This document shows positions 10,537 through 20,829 of a stretch of 64,000 nt of DNA, one piece after another (the first letter of the stretch is position 1; each line of letters starts with the position of its first letter). A program made the translations under genes and the position numbers. The stretch lies in the NCBI GenBank assembly GCA_014529385.2, contig CM043944.1:177001740-177065739 (forward strand), given 5' to 3'. This DNA comes from Adiantum capillus-veneris. Its lineage: Eukaryota; Streptophyta; Polypodiopsida; Polypodiales; Pteridaceae. Below the pieces are notes generated by a model. The model did not search any database and was not told the DNA's origin. It was given only the letters and a program-made list of their open reading frames with translations.

Positions 10537-13344
10537 ATGTCATTATCATCTTCACACAGAACTCAGACAAGGAGTCAAAACGATGTGTATCATATGCATA
10601 TCGAACTGTCCAGAGAATACGAGCCCCTTCAGAAGAAGAATAAGCGAGGCATCCTTTCCGAAGCTTCAAAAGAGAACTTCAGACTTCAAGGTAAAAAAAG
10701 CGTCGATCTTTGGGTGGATGGCAGGATATATCCTGAGCATCCTGTCACCAACTCAACTCCACCGTTCAAAAACATAACGTCATTGTTGAATTACATAGGA
10801 GACGATTATTTTGGTTTATATGGCTACACCAAGCATTTGGTGGCCAGAAGTGATATTCTTAAGCTTGAGAGAGACCTTGCACTCAAAGAAAACTTTTTCT
10901 TGAAGCAAACTGTGACAGAGTGCGCTCAGCAACTGAAAGGCAAGGACGCAAGCATCATGCAGCTCATGTAGGATCTCGGAGAAAAAAATAATGTCTTGGG
11001 TCCTCAGTGAAGAGAACGACGCTTACGAGACATTGAACAGCTGAAGGTTGGTTCTGGCGGTTTGAAGAAGAGGGTTAAAGAAATCAAGTAAGATTATCAT
11101 TCAAGCAGGTTTAATTCATCTTTATATTTGTAGTTTTATATCTTACTTTTCATATTTATGCTTAGATCGTTGCTACATCCTCAGTCAAATATTGACACCA
11201 ACACACCAACTTCATTAATTCCTTATGGTCTCATACTAAAACGCAAAGATGTCGCCGGAATTTTGGACGATAAGCGCTACTGCAAGGTTGTTGCTAAGCA
11301 ACTTGACACTCTTTTGAAACAGAATCAACTCCAAACATGTGATGTTCAGTCAATTATGGATGAAGCCGGAATATCCAACAAAGGTTATTCTACAATTTTT
11401 AGGTATGTATGGTGTTTGAATCAATTATCTTCACCTGTCAAATCAAATGTCTGCAATTTTTAGGTATATTGGGTATGTGTAGCATTTGAAAACTTGGAAA
11501 TAGTCCGTTTACTTAATTTTCTGTTTACAGAACTATGCAGCAACAAAGTAAGAAGATCAATCTCAAGCACACGTTGCTGCCAAATCCTTTCTCCATTTGA
11601 AAAACAAGACTGGAGGTCAACCAGGAAGTTCTTCGGACATTGGGCACTCCTTTTCACATTGAAGCAATGTACAGATCGCCATCAGCAGAGGAAGTGGTCT
11701 ATGACAAATACAATAATATATTTTATGATTTAGTAGCTTTGCAGACATATATTGTTAAATTGTTTGAGGTTTCTCAAGAGGAATGCAATGGAGTTTCAAA
11801 GTTTGTGCTTAAACTGGATGAGTGCGATCTAGTGAAAGAGACAAAGGTTGAGCGTGTCACAATAACACTTATGAATAGAGCATTAGATGAAAGCATCGCT
11901 TCAGACAACCCTAGAAACTTTAGCGTGCAATCCGAAAACAATATTTTCTTATTAGCCACATTCAAGGTTTGATATCAACAAGTTTTTGCTTTAAAAAATG
12001 GTTAGACATGTTTCATTTGACTGGTTTGGTTTTCCCATTTCAGGTGCCTGCAGAGAATTTCGATATTCTTAACTCGGCTTTCCATCAAACAAGTATTCCT
12101 GAAGTCATAAGCGAACAGAGAAATGGAAAGACACTCGATGTATTAGGCATGGGTTCATACACAGTAGAGTGGCATATGGCTGGAGATCTCAAAACCCTAG
12201 AGTGTATGTACAACATCTCAAAAGGAGGAACAAGTAAAAGCCCTTGTTTGTATTGCATGGGAGGAGTCATTGGTCTTGACAAAAGAAATTGGAGGAGAGC
12301 ACCGGATAGGCACTTGCAGGACCTTAACTTCCGCCCAGTGTTGGATATTCCACTATCCAAAGTACATATTTTCACGATGCATGCACTATGCAGAATCATT
12401 GAGAAACTTATGTTTCTGTACATTTGTTTTTCTTGGACCACTGGCCAGCATCAACAAAACAAAGGGCTATATTATCATTGGAAACAGTTTTCTCAGATAT
12501 GGGCTTGCATGGAGGACATGTGAAAATAGACCAGGACGAGAAGAGGTCTAAGAATGGTGGAGATGTGCCAAAGAAGTTTTCTATTGGCGATGTGAAAGCC
12601 CGTCTCTTCTTGTCGATGCCAACAAGTGGCAGACAACACAAAAGCCAAAGTGTTCAGGAAAGGTTGACATTGAGATACAACCAGTGGAGAAACCTTCACA
12701 ATGCAGTGGTTGACCACGCAGACAATGGTGCAGCAAGGACTCGCAAAGTGAACGTGTGGAAAAGTTTGGATTCCATATTCAAGTTTTGTGAGCTCAATAC
12801 TTGAAGAGATACTGACTATACATTGTTTCAAGACGCTCTGGATACCTTCCACAGGTCTTTCATAACTGCATGGACAAATCAACACATAACTCATTACATG
12901 GTATATTACTTTATTTGATAAAATTGTGATTATATATTTACATATAAACAATAGGCTGGTCTTTTTTGCAGCATATCATATGCAACCAGATGCCTTGGTT
13001 TTCTAGGCAGTATGGTAGCTTGGCTATATGGTCTACAAAAGGTATGGAGAAAACTTATTACCAAGCCCATACTGGCTATTTCAGCCACACTGTCACGGAG
13101 GTGGTGGAAACAAAGACAACAGTTTGGAGGAACTACATCAATGGACTATCGAAAACTTATACATAGAACACACCGAAAGAAATGTGTCAAAGACAGTCAG
13201 ATTGGCCAAGCAATGAGATTAGCAAGAAAACGACGGAAGAAGGAAATATGGGAGGCATCTTCTGCGGCATCGCGACATGTAGAGTGGCGACTTCAAAAAG
13301 AACGTATTGGAAAAACTTGGACAACTCCGACCCAAGTTCTTTGA
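10537..13344 (+). pseudogene. RAG1/Transib-like transposase, spliced, broken
   Basis: First ATG at 10537. Exons join cleanly across GT-AG introns 11088-11165, 11403-11530, 11967-12043 and 12901-12971. A middle segment reads VLKLDECDLV ... VERVTITLMNR, and another reads WHMAGDLKTL followed by a C-x2-C pair (PCLYC). Across the last intron comes ITHYMHIICNQM, then GSLAIWSTKGMEK. By eye these parallel the RAG1 core: the first-Asp region, the Cys pair after the second Asp, and the ITNYFH ... GSIGAW ... GNES segment with the catalytic Glu. The second Asp is not obvious. In-frame stops lie at 10969, 11011, in exon 3 and at about 12802; frameshifts lie near 12430 and after 13060. Other DDE families cannot be excluded by eye, but a transposase role fits the flanking repeats. 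Confidence 0.5.
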
Positions 13345-13592
13345 GACTTCCTAAAGATAGCACATTGTAACATAGTATAATTTTTTGTGCCAAGAGAAGG
13401 CAACCAGTCACAAAAGTGAGAGACATAATGTACTCATTGTTTTGATAGAAAATGTACTATTTTTTGGCATTGACAATATACATTGGAGCTTCTCTATTCT
13501 TCATCTTCTTCAGGAAAAGTTACAAAATATTCTGGCCTTTTTGACTGCGGTGTGTTATCGTCTTCTTCTTGCCTTGGTCTTTTGCAACCTAG

Positions 13593-15128
13593 TCATGCAG
13601 GTTCGTTTGTCGACAGTACATTTGTCTCCACCTCCACAGCCACAAGAGACATTTCTTCAGTAGGCATATGCACAATTGGTTGTTTATTGTGAAACATAGT
13701 ATGCTTGTCATAATCTAGTAATTGCACAGGGTCAATGATTTCGCATGTCAAACCATATGCTGCTTGGGTCAAAAAATAGCGACTACACAAACCATACATT
13801 CCTGGCCCTTGGCCAAACATATACAATGCGGCCTTTTTTTCTAAAAGCATTATTTTATCTGCATTCCACCTAATGACGGCCCCTCCTAAATATATTGAAA
13901 GTGTCTTCAACGTCATCAAGGGTAGCTCCGTGTTGTCACTGGAGAAGGATGAATGGAAGACCAAAAAACTCGGATACTTAAGATTCTTTAAGTATTGGCC
14001 GAGAGAGGAATTATTCCCTAAATCTCCCATGCCTTGTCCACGAGGGCGAGGAATGAAGGTATCATCATAGACCACCAACTGCAAAAAATTAAACTTATGA
14101 AATGAGATAAGTAGAAACCAAAAAGGTAAGGCAAAAAAAAAGATTATCTTCTGGTTTTCATCTTCCTCAAGTAAGTCCTCATTCCTAGGGTTGATGCCGC
14201 CCTGACCTCTAGTGGGCGCATTGGAGGTTGAGGCCAAAGATGATGAAGGAGTGCTTGCCTTACCCATTTCTCCAATCCCTAGATTTTTTTGCACTTCCAT
14301 GGACTCCTTTTCGGTTGGAAGCGTGCGCTCATACCTAGCAACATCATTGTAAATCATCACAAGTGCACTTGCGGGGTCAACGAACTCATCGTCACTTACA
14401 TGGGCATCTATAACAGAATACTTGTCGTGCTCAAGGTCAACGAAAGCATCATCCTCTTCCATATTCTGTGCCACAATGGATAGGCAATAGTCCTCTCGAA
14501 GGTCAAAAAGCTCCATAATGTCGTTAAGCATGACATATTGCAAATCACCAATAGGTATGGTAGGTAGAACACTAGTAGGCAAAGCACCCTCCTGAAGCTT
14601 GACTCCCTCTGAAACCTGCAAGGCAAGGCTTCCCCGAGACTTGGGCTCTTGACCCTCCCCAGTCTGATCCTCTAGTGAGGCCTCTGCAGCATCAACATGC
14701 TCATCCAAAATTAAATGCAAATATAAAATAAAACCTGTATAATATTCAGCCACTCGACACTTGCGGTTATGAAGTGTACAGTTGTACTCTGTTATCCGCA
14801 AGTGCACTGGCAGCTTAAGGCAACTCCTAGAAAATATGTGTTTCTTGGAGGAGTCCAAATTGATATCCTTCATGTGAACAAAATGAACTCCTTGTATATC
14901 GACAGTGCCACCGGACGTTTGCTGCTGGTAGGTCTGCTCAAAACCTGATAGGTAATGTTGCGCGGAGACAATCCACTCATGCAAAGAAAAATTTGGATTG
15001 AACATCGGCCTGATCTCTATCTCACGCTTCTAAAGCCCAATGCGGTATAGAAAATGAGATAGGTTGTCTTGGGGGGCATCCTGAGAGCAAGGCACTTCCT
15101 CCTCTGCTTCAACATTGAAGGGGTCCAT
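13593..15128 (-). pseudogene. Protein Y of the 9.6-kb unit, unknown family
   Basis: ATG at 15128 begins MDPFNVEAEEEVP. After 34 codons there is one in-frame TAG (about 15029-15027), then the frame stays open for ~470 codons to 13593. The protein is acidic, with clusters such as MEEDDAFVDLEHDKY and a Ser/Thr-rich linker (STPSSSLASTSNAP). The hydrophobic stretch near residue 300 (IIFFFALPFWFLLISF) is probably a retained intron, since it ends in TTTTTTGCAG before LVVYDDTFIPRP; a clear donor is missing. I recognise no domain or motif. Y converges with the transposase and diverges from the histone-protease gene. A TATA box lies about 75 bases upstream. Apart from the single stop it is well preserved. 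Confidence 0.55.
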
Positions 15129-15941
15129 AATGGAAATTCAAAAGCGAAGATAGATGAGAGAGCACAACATCCAAACAAAGGGCAAATGGGGGAGCAAGTC
15201 ATATTTATAGGACTCCCGAGGACATTGATGACATCGATTGACGTGCATCATGGGGCTGATGTGCATCATGCAGTCACTGTGATGATTACGCCACGTGTCA
15301 GCCGTCATGGAACGGTCGCGCCACAACGCGAAACTGGTGTCGCCACTCCACAAAAGCACTGCTATCGTGTTTTGGCGCGCCAGCTTCTTGTCGCATCATA
15401 ACGCGATACGGACAGTCCAGAGTACTCAAAAACGCCCTGTATCGTGTTGTGACGCGATGCCTTTTTGTTGCGCCACAGCACGATACTTGTGGTCAAACTA
15501 ATCGGGACCTTACTTATTGCGTTTTGACGTATAACATTTTGTCTTGCCACAACGCGAACACCGCAATTCGGAACCATCAGGGTCCGCCTCCTCGCGTTGT
15601 GCTATGACATATCGTTGTTGCTAGGGCAACCCATTGGGGTGCTTCTTTCCTCGTGGTGCCACACCGCGAATAGGCAGTGTCACTAATTTCGGCACCAGAG
15701 TCCCGATTTGCCACGTGGCACGTAATCATTATGCTTGCACGCTTCTCGGCATACCTCGCAATGTCATGATTAATGCAGCCGCCTCTTCTCATGATTAAGA
15801 TGTGATTATACTTATTCCGCTAATATAAACACCCCCCCTCCCCCCTTTTTCTCATCGTTTTTTCCGAAGTGTCTCTAGTCACTCTACGTTTTTACCCACA
15901 TCCAGATTTCCATATTTCCTCGCATTCTCCTCGTTCAAGTC
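15129..15941. promoter_or_regulatory. Divergent promoter between Y and the histone-protease gene
   Basis: About 0.8 kb between the two divergent start codons. CTATAAATAT on the minus strand (15210-15201) lies ~73 bases before the Y start. TAATATAAAC on the plus strand (15821-15830) lies ~112 bases before the histone-like ATG. The interval between is richer in CG than its surroundings and holds the motif cluster at 15318-15672. A shared bidirectional promoter is inferred from this layout. Confidence 0.55.
15318..15672. repeat. Cluster of ~9 CG-rich motifs, both orientations
   Basis: Variants of a motif close to GCGCCACAACGCGATAC recur at 15318-15334, 15361-15380 (inverted), 15390-15409, 15439-15458 (inverted), 15470-15486, 15517-15535 (inverted), 15544-15561, 15591-15608 (inverted) and 15653-15672. 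The spacing is irregular and both orientations occur, which is more like a protein-binding site cluster than a simple satellite. It sits centrally between the two TATA boxes. Confidence 0.55.
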
Positions 15942-16478
15942 ATGGCCCGCACAAAGAAAATAACAAGGAAGGTTTATCCTGGCCAGTCTGGTCCATAGGG
16001 CCAGGCCAGCTCGTCTACAGTGCAACCGTCAACATCGCAGGTGATTCCGGGCAAGACCATGCCGCAGTTACGAGCAACAATGCGAAGAAGAAGATACGAG
16101 CAGAATAGGAGCGTGCTACTCAAACTTCGTAAGCTCCAAAAGCACATTTCATTGGCAATACCTAAACTGCCATTTCAGAGATTTGTTCGTGAGATTTGCG
16201 AGCAACACAACCTGAATTTGCGGTGGTCTCGAAGTGCAATGGGGTGCTTGCACGAGGCCAACGAGGATTTTTTTATAGAGCTTTTCCAGGACAACTACAT
16301 TCTCTCGGCCCACGCCCATAGGGCAACATTGATGTCGCGAGACATCAACACACTTTGCCTTCTCAGGTTCAGGTATGACAAAACAATATTGCCTGCCGGT
16401 ATTTCAAACCAAAATATGGACAATATTCTTAGAATACCGCCTATTGACAAGGTCAAAGTTCATGAAGTGTCTACATAA
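15942..16478 (+). pseudogene. Transposon-borne histone H3/CENH3-like domain, copy 1
   Basis: ATG at 15942 opens MARTKKITRK, the start of plant H3 and CENH3 tails (Arg2, Thr3, Lys4, Arg9, Lys10 counting Met). Codon 19 is an in-frame TAG (15996-15998); the frame then stays open to a TAA at 16476-16478, 178 sense or stop codons in all. The H3 fold follows: LRKLQK (helix N), IPKLPFQRFVREIC (about residues 73-86), LRW (Trp95) where H3 has LRF, CLHEANEDFFIELFQD, then HAHRATLMSRD (124-134). Trp at this place and Pro before KLPF resemble CENH3/CENP-A, while KLPFQR and loop length resemble H3. After the fold a ~30-residue extension (RFRYD ... LRIPP) replaces the short H3 end and is conserved in copy 2. 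The downstream protease segment is in the same frame. Confidence 0.85.
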
Positions 16479-16541
16479 ATTCATCGATATAGCACCCATC
16501 TCAACATCGAGGGAGACACAACAGAAGACAATAGTGAAAGA

Positions 16542-17642
16542 TTGGAGAAGTTACGCCTTGAGATGATGGAGGAACAAATGGCAGATGCCATCAGCGATGC
16601 CAACGCTGATGATTTGTCATTGCTGTTTCCCTATTTCCATGTTGGCCTTCCTCTGTGGGGACGCATTCTGTATTTTCCCTATCACCCCCACGAGATTGCA
16701 ATTTTACAGAACCGAACGAGGGAACTCACAGACTCAATCATCAATTGCTTGCTTTGGTGCGTGCTATTCTTTTTTTTACAATAAATTCTTTCAATATATT
16801 GAATTTTGTACGACACAAATTTCTTTACAGTTTTGTAGTTTTAAATTTTCCTTGGAATATGCAAAATGATGTTGCCGTCCTTGACTCGAACCTCTCGGTC
16901 GTTTTGACGGCCGAGAATACATCTTTAGTGGAAGTAGTTGACTGGTTCCAGTCAGTGAACATGGAGACAACAAAATTTTTTGTTTTGGCTTATCATGAAG
17001 GGTACGCAATGTTTTCAATAGTAAAATTATTTTATCTTGAACTCTAATTTGTTGTGATGACATATGTTCTACTTATGTTTATTTGTAACAACACTCATTG
17101 GAGTCTTGTTCTCTTACACCTTGAACGAAACCGGTGCTACCTTGCTAATTCATCCCATGGATTTCTTGGTGAAGTACGTAGGTAAGAGGTTTTGTATTTT
17201 GTTCGACATCGCATAGAATTTTGTTAAAACTCGCTTATGAAATTTAATTGTATTTTGTGCAGATTTGTTCGGAAGCTTGTGTGTGCTCTTGAAGCTTTAA
17301 CGCAAGAGAAAATATATGATAATCTTACGATTATTAGTTGCAAAGTCCCTAAGCAGGACGATGCCTACTCTTGTGGATGGAGGGTTTTAATTAATGCATA
17401 TTTTTTTTTAGGGGTCATGCTTGATGGAAGTCGTAGAAATGTAAGCATTTCACTCGTTTACATATTTGTATCTTAATAAGTTAGTATCTATGTTAATAAA
17501 CATGATGTTCTTAATGTAGGTAAGAAATTTGGCAGATTATTCAAAGGCTGATGTTTCTTTGTTTAGAAACAGAATGATTGAAAACTTGATCAATTGCGCG
17601 ACCATGCGTCCAGACGGAGCACGTGATGCTTTTATCCACTAG
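16542..17642 (+). pseudogene. C48/Ulp1-like SUMO-protease domain, copy 1
   Basis: Follows the histone-like part in the same frame after one TAA, through a charged linker (RLEKLRLEMMEEQMADAI). C48 hallmarks: NTHWSLVLLHL with catalytic His at 17096-17098, ANSS where the family normally has Asp-Ser, then across intron 17182-17262 the segment VPKQDDAYSCGWRVL with oxyanion Gln at 17354-17356 and catalytic Cys at 17372-17374. Intron 17441-17519 joins to a helical end (ADVSLFRNRMIENLI) and stop at 17640-17642. From the His to the stop the spliced frame is open. The acceptor before the His exon is missing, so the N-terminal half is uncertain. C48 enzymes process SUMO or remove it from proteins; plant transposons often carry them. 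Substitution of Asp by Asn is shared with copy 2. Confidence 0.75.
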
Positions 17643-17683
17643 CACTAAGGCCCACACCTAGGCCTCTGCCGACAAGATACCCC

Positions 17684-17986
17684 TTGTCTGCCATACCAAC
17701 ACAAGCACATATCAATATCTCCCTAGATGCCTCCCCAACCCAAGCTCCCCCCAGCTCTCGTCCTCAAGAAACAGCTCCAGAACCCTCAAACCCCCCACCC
17801 AGAACCTCTCCTTCTCATGAAACATCTCTAGAGCCCCCAAACCCCCCACCCATCACCTCTCCTACTCAAAGAAGCAGCTCCAGAGCCCCCAAACCCCCAA
17901 GCCACCACCTCTCCTCAACCTCAACCAATAGCCCCCACATCACCGCACACACAAGATTAGAAAGAGATTATGAAATGTGCTTTTGA
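17684..17986 (+). other. Pro/Ser/Thr-rich open frame after the protease
   Basis: A 100-codon plus frame of repeated Pro-rich phrases (PPPRTSPSHETSLEPPNPPP and variants). It begins just after the protease stop and could be a disordered tail if the stop is a lesion, or simple low-complexity DNA. After it, to about 18150, I see only one short open stretch (FGNVESYLCRVIFENSTW) and no recognisable gene. Confidence 0.35.
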
Positions 17987-18170
17987 CAAATTGATTACAA
18001 GCAGTGGATCGAAATTTGACTTTTTTTTTAATTATGGTTCAAAGTTTACAAAATGTTGTGTACACCTTTCCAAAAAAATGGGAGAGTGAGGATCCAATGG
18101 TTTTTGGTAATGTAGAGAGCTACCTTTGTCGAGTAATCTTTGAGAATAGTACTTGGAACATTGTGTACAG

Positions 18171-19418
18171 TTAGTTCACTATTTCAAGTCTGTCGCACAA
18201 AGAGTCGTATTTTCTTGTCTGTGAGGTACCTGCAATGCAATGTACGTGATAAGACATTGGGATACATGAGCACGATAGAAACATTAACGTATAAAAATAA
18301 TACATGTAGCTTAGTACCTTTCGCATGTTACACTTGAAAACAAATTTTGAAGGTAAATTGAGATTGGACTCATTTAACAGATCCTCTCGAACCTGTCTTA
18401 AAGTGACATTTGATCTGACCACAACAACTGTAAGCAAATAATTTTAAAACCATATCTCAATGGACATCAAGGGATTAAAAGCATTGTCACTTAAATCTTG
18501 ATCCATAGCTACCAACTGACCATTCACCCGATGCCACCTCATGTACTAGAAGGAAACTATAAAATTCTGTGATGCTATCATACACTTGCACACAACCGAG
18601 CGCTTGTCAACTTTGCACAAAATGCCTTTAGAATCACTTGCATCCCAATTATCATCCAAAAAATCAAGGCAAGTTTGGGATTTGCAGATGAACATAGTTT
18701 CTGTTTTTCTAACCTCCTCATCGTGGAAGAAATCTATAAAGACATGTAAGGGCATAAATAGACTGACACATACTTACCTGCTTGCAATGTTTGGTCGCAA
18801 ACACTTCAAACTTTCTTGATGAATCTTGAGTCTAAAACACTGAGAGGTTTCTGAAGTTGGAACTGGCCACTTTGGGGAATCTTGTTGGGGAAGAGGGAAA
18901 GGTTTCAAAGTGCCAAATCCATGGACAGAGCAAGGGGCGTTGTAAAAGTAGTCGTAAAAGAAAACTCCCCTCTCTGCGAGAGTTGCCAGTCTTCTTTGTT
19001 AGAAGGATAAATATCTGCAAAAACAAAAGATAAGAGAATGGTCACAAGAAAGTCAACAAAATAACTTGAAGGATCTTTAGAGACTTTTTAGCAATATAGT
19101 AGTCACACAGTTTGGTCTATGAGCAGAAAACCCCAAAGGTGACTGTTGTAGTTGTAGTTCGGAGTGCATATATGCATGTTTAATGAGCACCTCTTTCACT
19201 GTCTTTCCCGTTTGAGACAAGCGAAAATCTTTCACACGTTCTTTGTAGCTGTTGATGAATTCATTTTCGATCCGTTTTCTTCTTCTTGTTTGAAGCAGAA
19301 CCCAACTACCAATGGTGATTGTGGTAGACATCCAGCGACCATGGTCTTAGTCAAAGATGTTGAATAGTTCCACAAATTTAACAGAGGTGGATGGTCGTCG
19401 TGGTCGTCTTTCTTCCAT
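18171..19418 (-). pseudogene. Protein X of the 9.6-kb unit, copy 1, unknown family
   Basis: ATG at 19418 (MEERRPRRPSTSVKF), an in-frame stop after 23 codons, then a basic segment ERVKDFRLSQTGKTVKEVLI, a middle exon beginning DIYPSNKEDWQ after an AG acceptor, and a C-terminal part with GQLVAMDQDLSDNAFNPL and VVVRSNVTLRQVREDLL. Three of these are matched by copy 2 at 26737 (VGKKTVKEVFVQHVF, DVYPYSCEEWG, VPMDQEAESLVNNPV), so it was a real spliced gene of the family. The C-terminal segment reads like a beta-grasp or ubiquitin-like fold to me, but that is only an impression. No enzyme motif is seen. Several stops make it a pseudogene. Confidence 0.55.
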
Positions 19419-19761
19419 CTCTGCTTCTATTAGCTACGAAGTGACACTACGAAAAAACGATAGAAGAAAAGACGCTCACTAGTTTACACAAGAAGTAGTA
19501 GCTTGAAAAGTGTTCATCAAAAGGTGTGCCTCATTGAGTGTGAGTTATGGCACATTCGGTGTTCGTCGGCCATGGTAGGGGAATAATTTGCACAAATCAC
19601 ATCGTATCTTCTTATTCAGATCTTTTTAACAGAAAAAAACTCTTTTTTGAAAATGCAAAAATTTGAGATAAAAATCAAATAAATTGGAGCTACCGTTGTG
19701 GTGACTCAAACTCTATTGGTTGAACATCATTCTCTCTCTAATGCCAAAAAGTCCTTTTTTG

Positions 19762-19781
19762 AGTCCAAACTTTTCATAATG
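19762..19781 (-). repeat. Right terminal inverted repeat
   Basis: AGTCCAAACTTTTCATAATG; its complement matches the left end at 19 of 20 bases. Inward similarity continues weakly (complement reads AAAAAAGGAC, then TAGAGAGAGA). Confidence 0.75.
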
Positions 19782-20829
19782 GCTGGGGGTGGAACTCCTC
19801 CACTCCCTGTCTTGTGTGACGTGCATCTCTTTCACTTCAGTTGTTATCTAAGTGTTGAAATTCTATTCAGTCTGTTCTTTTTTGCTGGCATGTGGTGCAC
19901 GTCCCGTGACAAGAGGAACTACCAACAAGTCACAAGGCACAAGAAAAGAACAGAAAGGTAAGCAAGGTCCACCAATAACACTTTTTGGCTCTCGATGCAA
20001 AGTGGATGGGGGAGGAGAACTGTCACATGTATACTTCACTTGCAGTACGTGGAGATGCTTCTGCCATCGTCTATCATGAGTCTAGCTCAGGATTGAGCAT
20101 GACACTTTGCAAGCCTGTAGCAGGACGTGCATGTCCAGGCCGCTCACACTTGCACACCCTCTCTTGCATAGTCATTTTAGCATATGCACTTACCGTGTGT
20201 GAACCACCCCTAGCATGGCACCTTAATAATTGGCTTTCAACCCATTTATTAATGAAATCATGGACTCTTCTCTCAACCAAGCTGCTCGAACCAATGACTT
20301 GCACCTATATATGCAGCCTGTGGGCAGTGCTAGAGGGCTGAGGAGGCAGCAGTAGCAGAAGGAGGCTCAACGTTGCAGAGCCATGCAGCCAGTGTTTCCA
20401 GCCATGTATCATCAGTGTTTTCAGAAAATAATCGTCAGTGTTTTCACCATGTAGAAGCAGCCCCTTGATCATTGCAGATCCCAGGCCTAGCCTCGTTGTG
20501 GTTGCAGTCCCTTACCATCAATAGTGCTAGCCGATTCCGACATTCAGCCTGAGCGTCGTCACCATCGTCGACATAGTATCCTAGCACCTAGTACCCCTTG
20601 TGCCTTCGCTCGGCATAAAGATCCACAAACTCGTCAAGACCCTCGTCATTGATGTTGATATAGATCCAAAAACCCATCAAGAACCTTGTCGTTGACTTCA
20701 CCGTCTTCAACATAGATCCATAGTACTTAATCTCTATGGCATGCACGATTTGGACATCTATGCTATGAGCATCTTTAGTAGGATGCTAGAACCTCTATGG
20801 TGGAGGGTTTACCAGCAATAATTCCTCAT
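19782..20829. other. No gene recognised
   Basis: Short frames only. A TATA-like CTATATATGC near 20306-20315 (plus) could belong to an LTR of the copia fragment that follows, but I found no paired LTR or primer site. The first ~50 bases might be a diverged remainder of the LTR broken at 10147, which I could not confirm. Confidence 0.4.

Larger units (their letters stand above)
10148..19781 (+). mobile_element. 9.6-kb DNA transposon-like unit with histone-protease gene
   Basis: Bounded by inverted repeats matching at 19 of 20 positions (10148-10167 and 19762-19781). It holds four genes in alternating orientation: transposase-like (+), protein Y (-), H3-like/Ulp1-like (+) and protein X (-). All contain at least one stop or frameshift, and introns are short with GT-AG ends. 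No exact target-site duplication is visible next to the repeats. The unit appears inserted in a gypsy LTR (10147). A second, more decayed copy of part of the gene set lies at 26737-30946 in inverted orientation. I do not recognise this arrangement from any named transposon family. The transposase suggests a relation to RAG1/Transib, which is inference. Confidence 0.7.

Noticed and set aside
15942-16478. A functional host histone H3 or CENH3 gene
   Set aside because: It has an in-frame stop in the tail, an extra C-terminal extension, a protease reading on in the same frame, and lies between transposon inverted repeats; the second copy is also in a transposon remnant.
10148-19781. Assignment to CACTA/EnSpm or Mutator because of the Ulp1 domain
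   Set aside because: The ends do not begin CACTA, no long Mutator-type repeats are seen, and the transposase segments do not show the motifs I know for those families.
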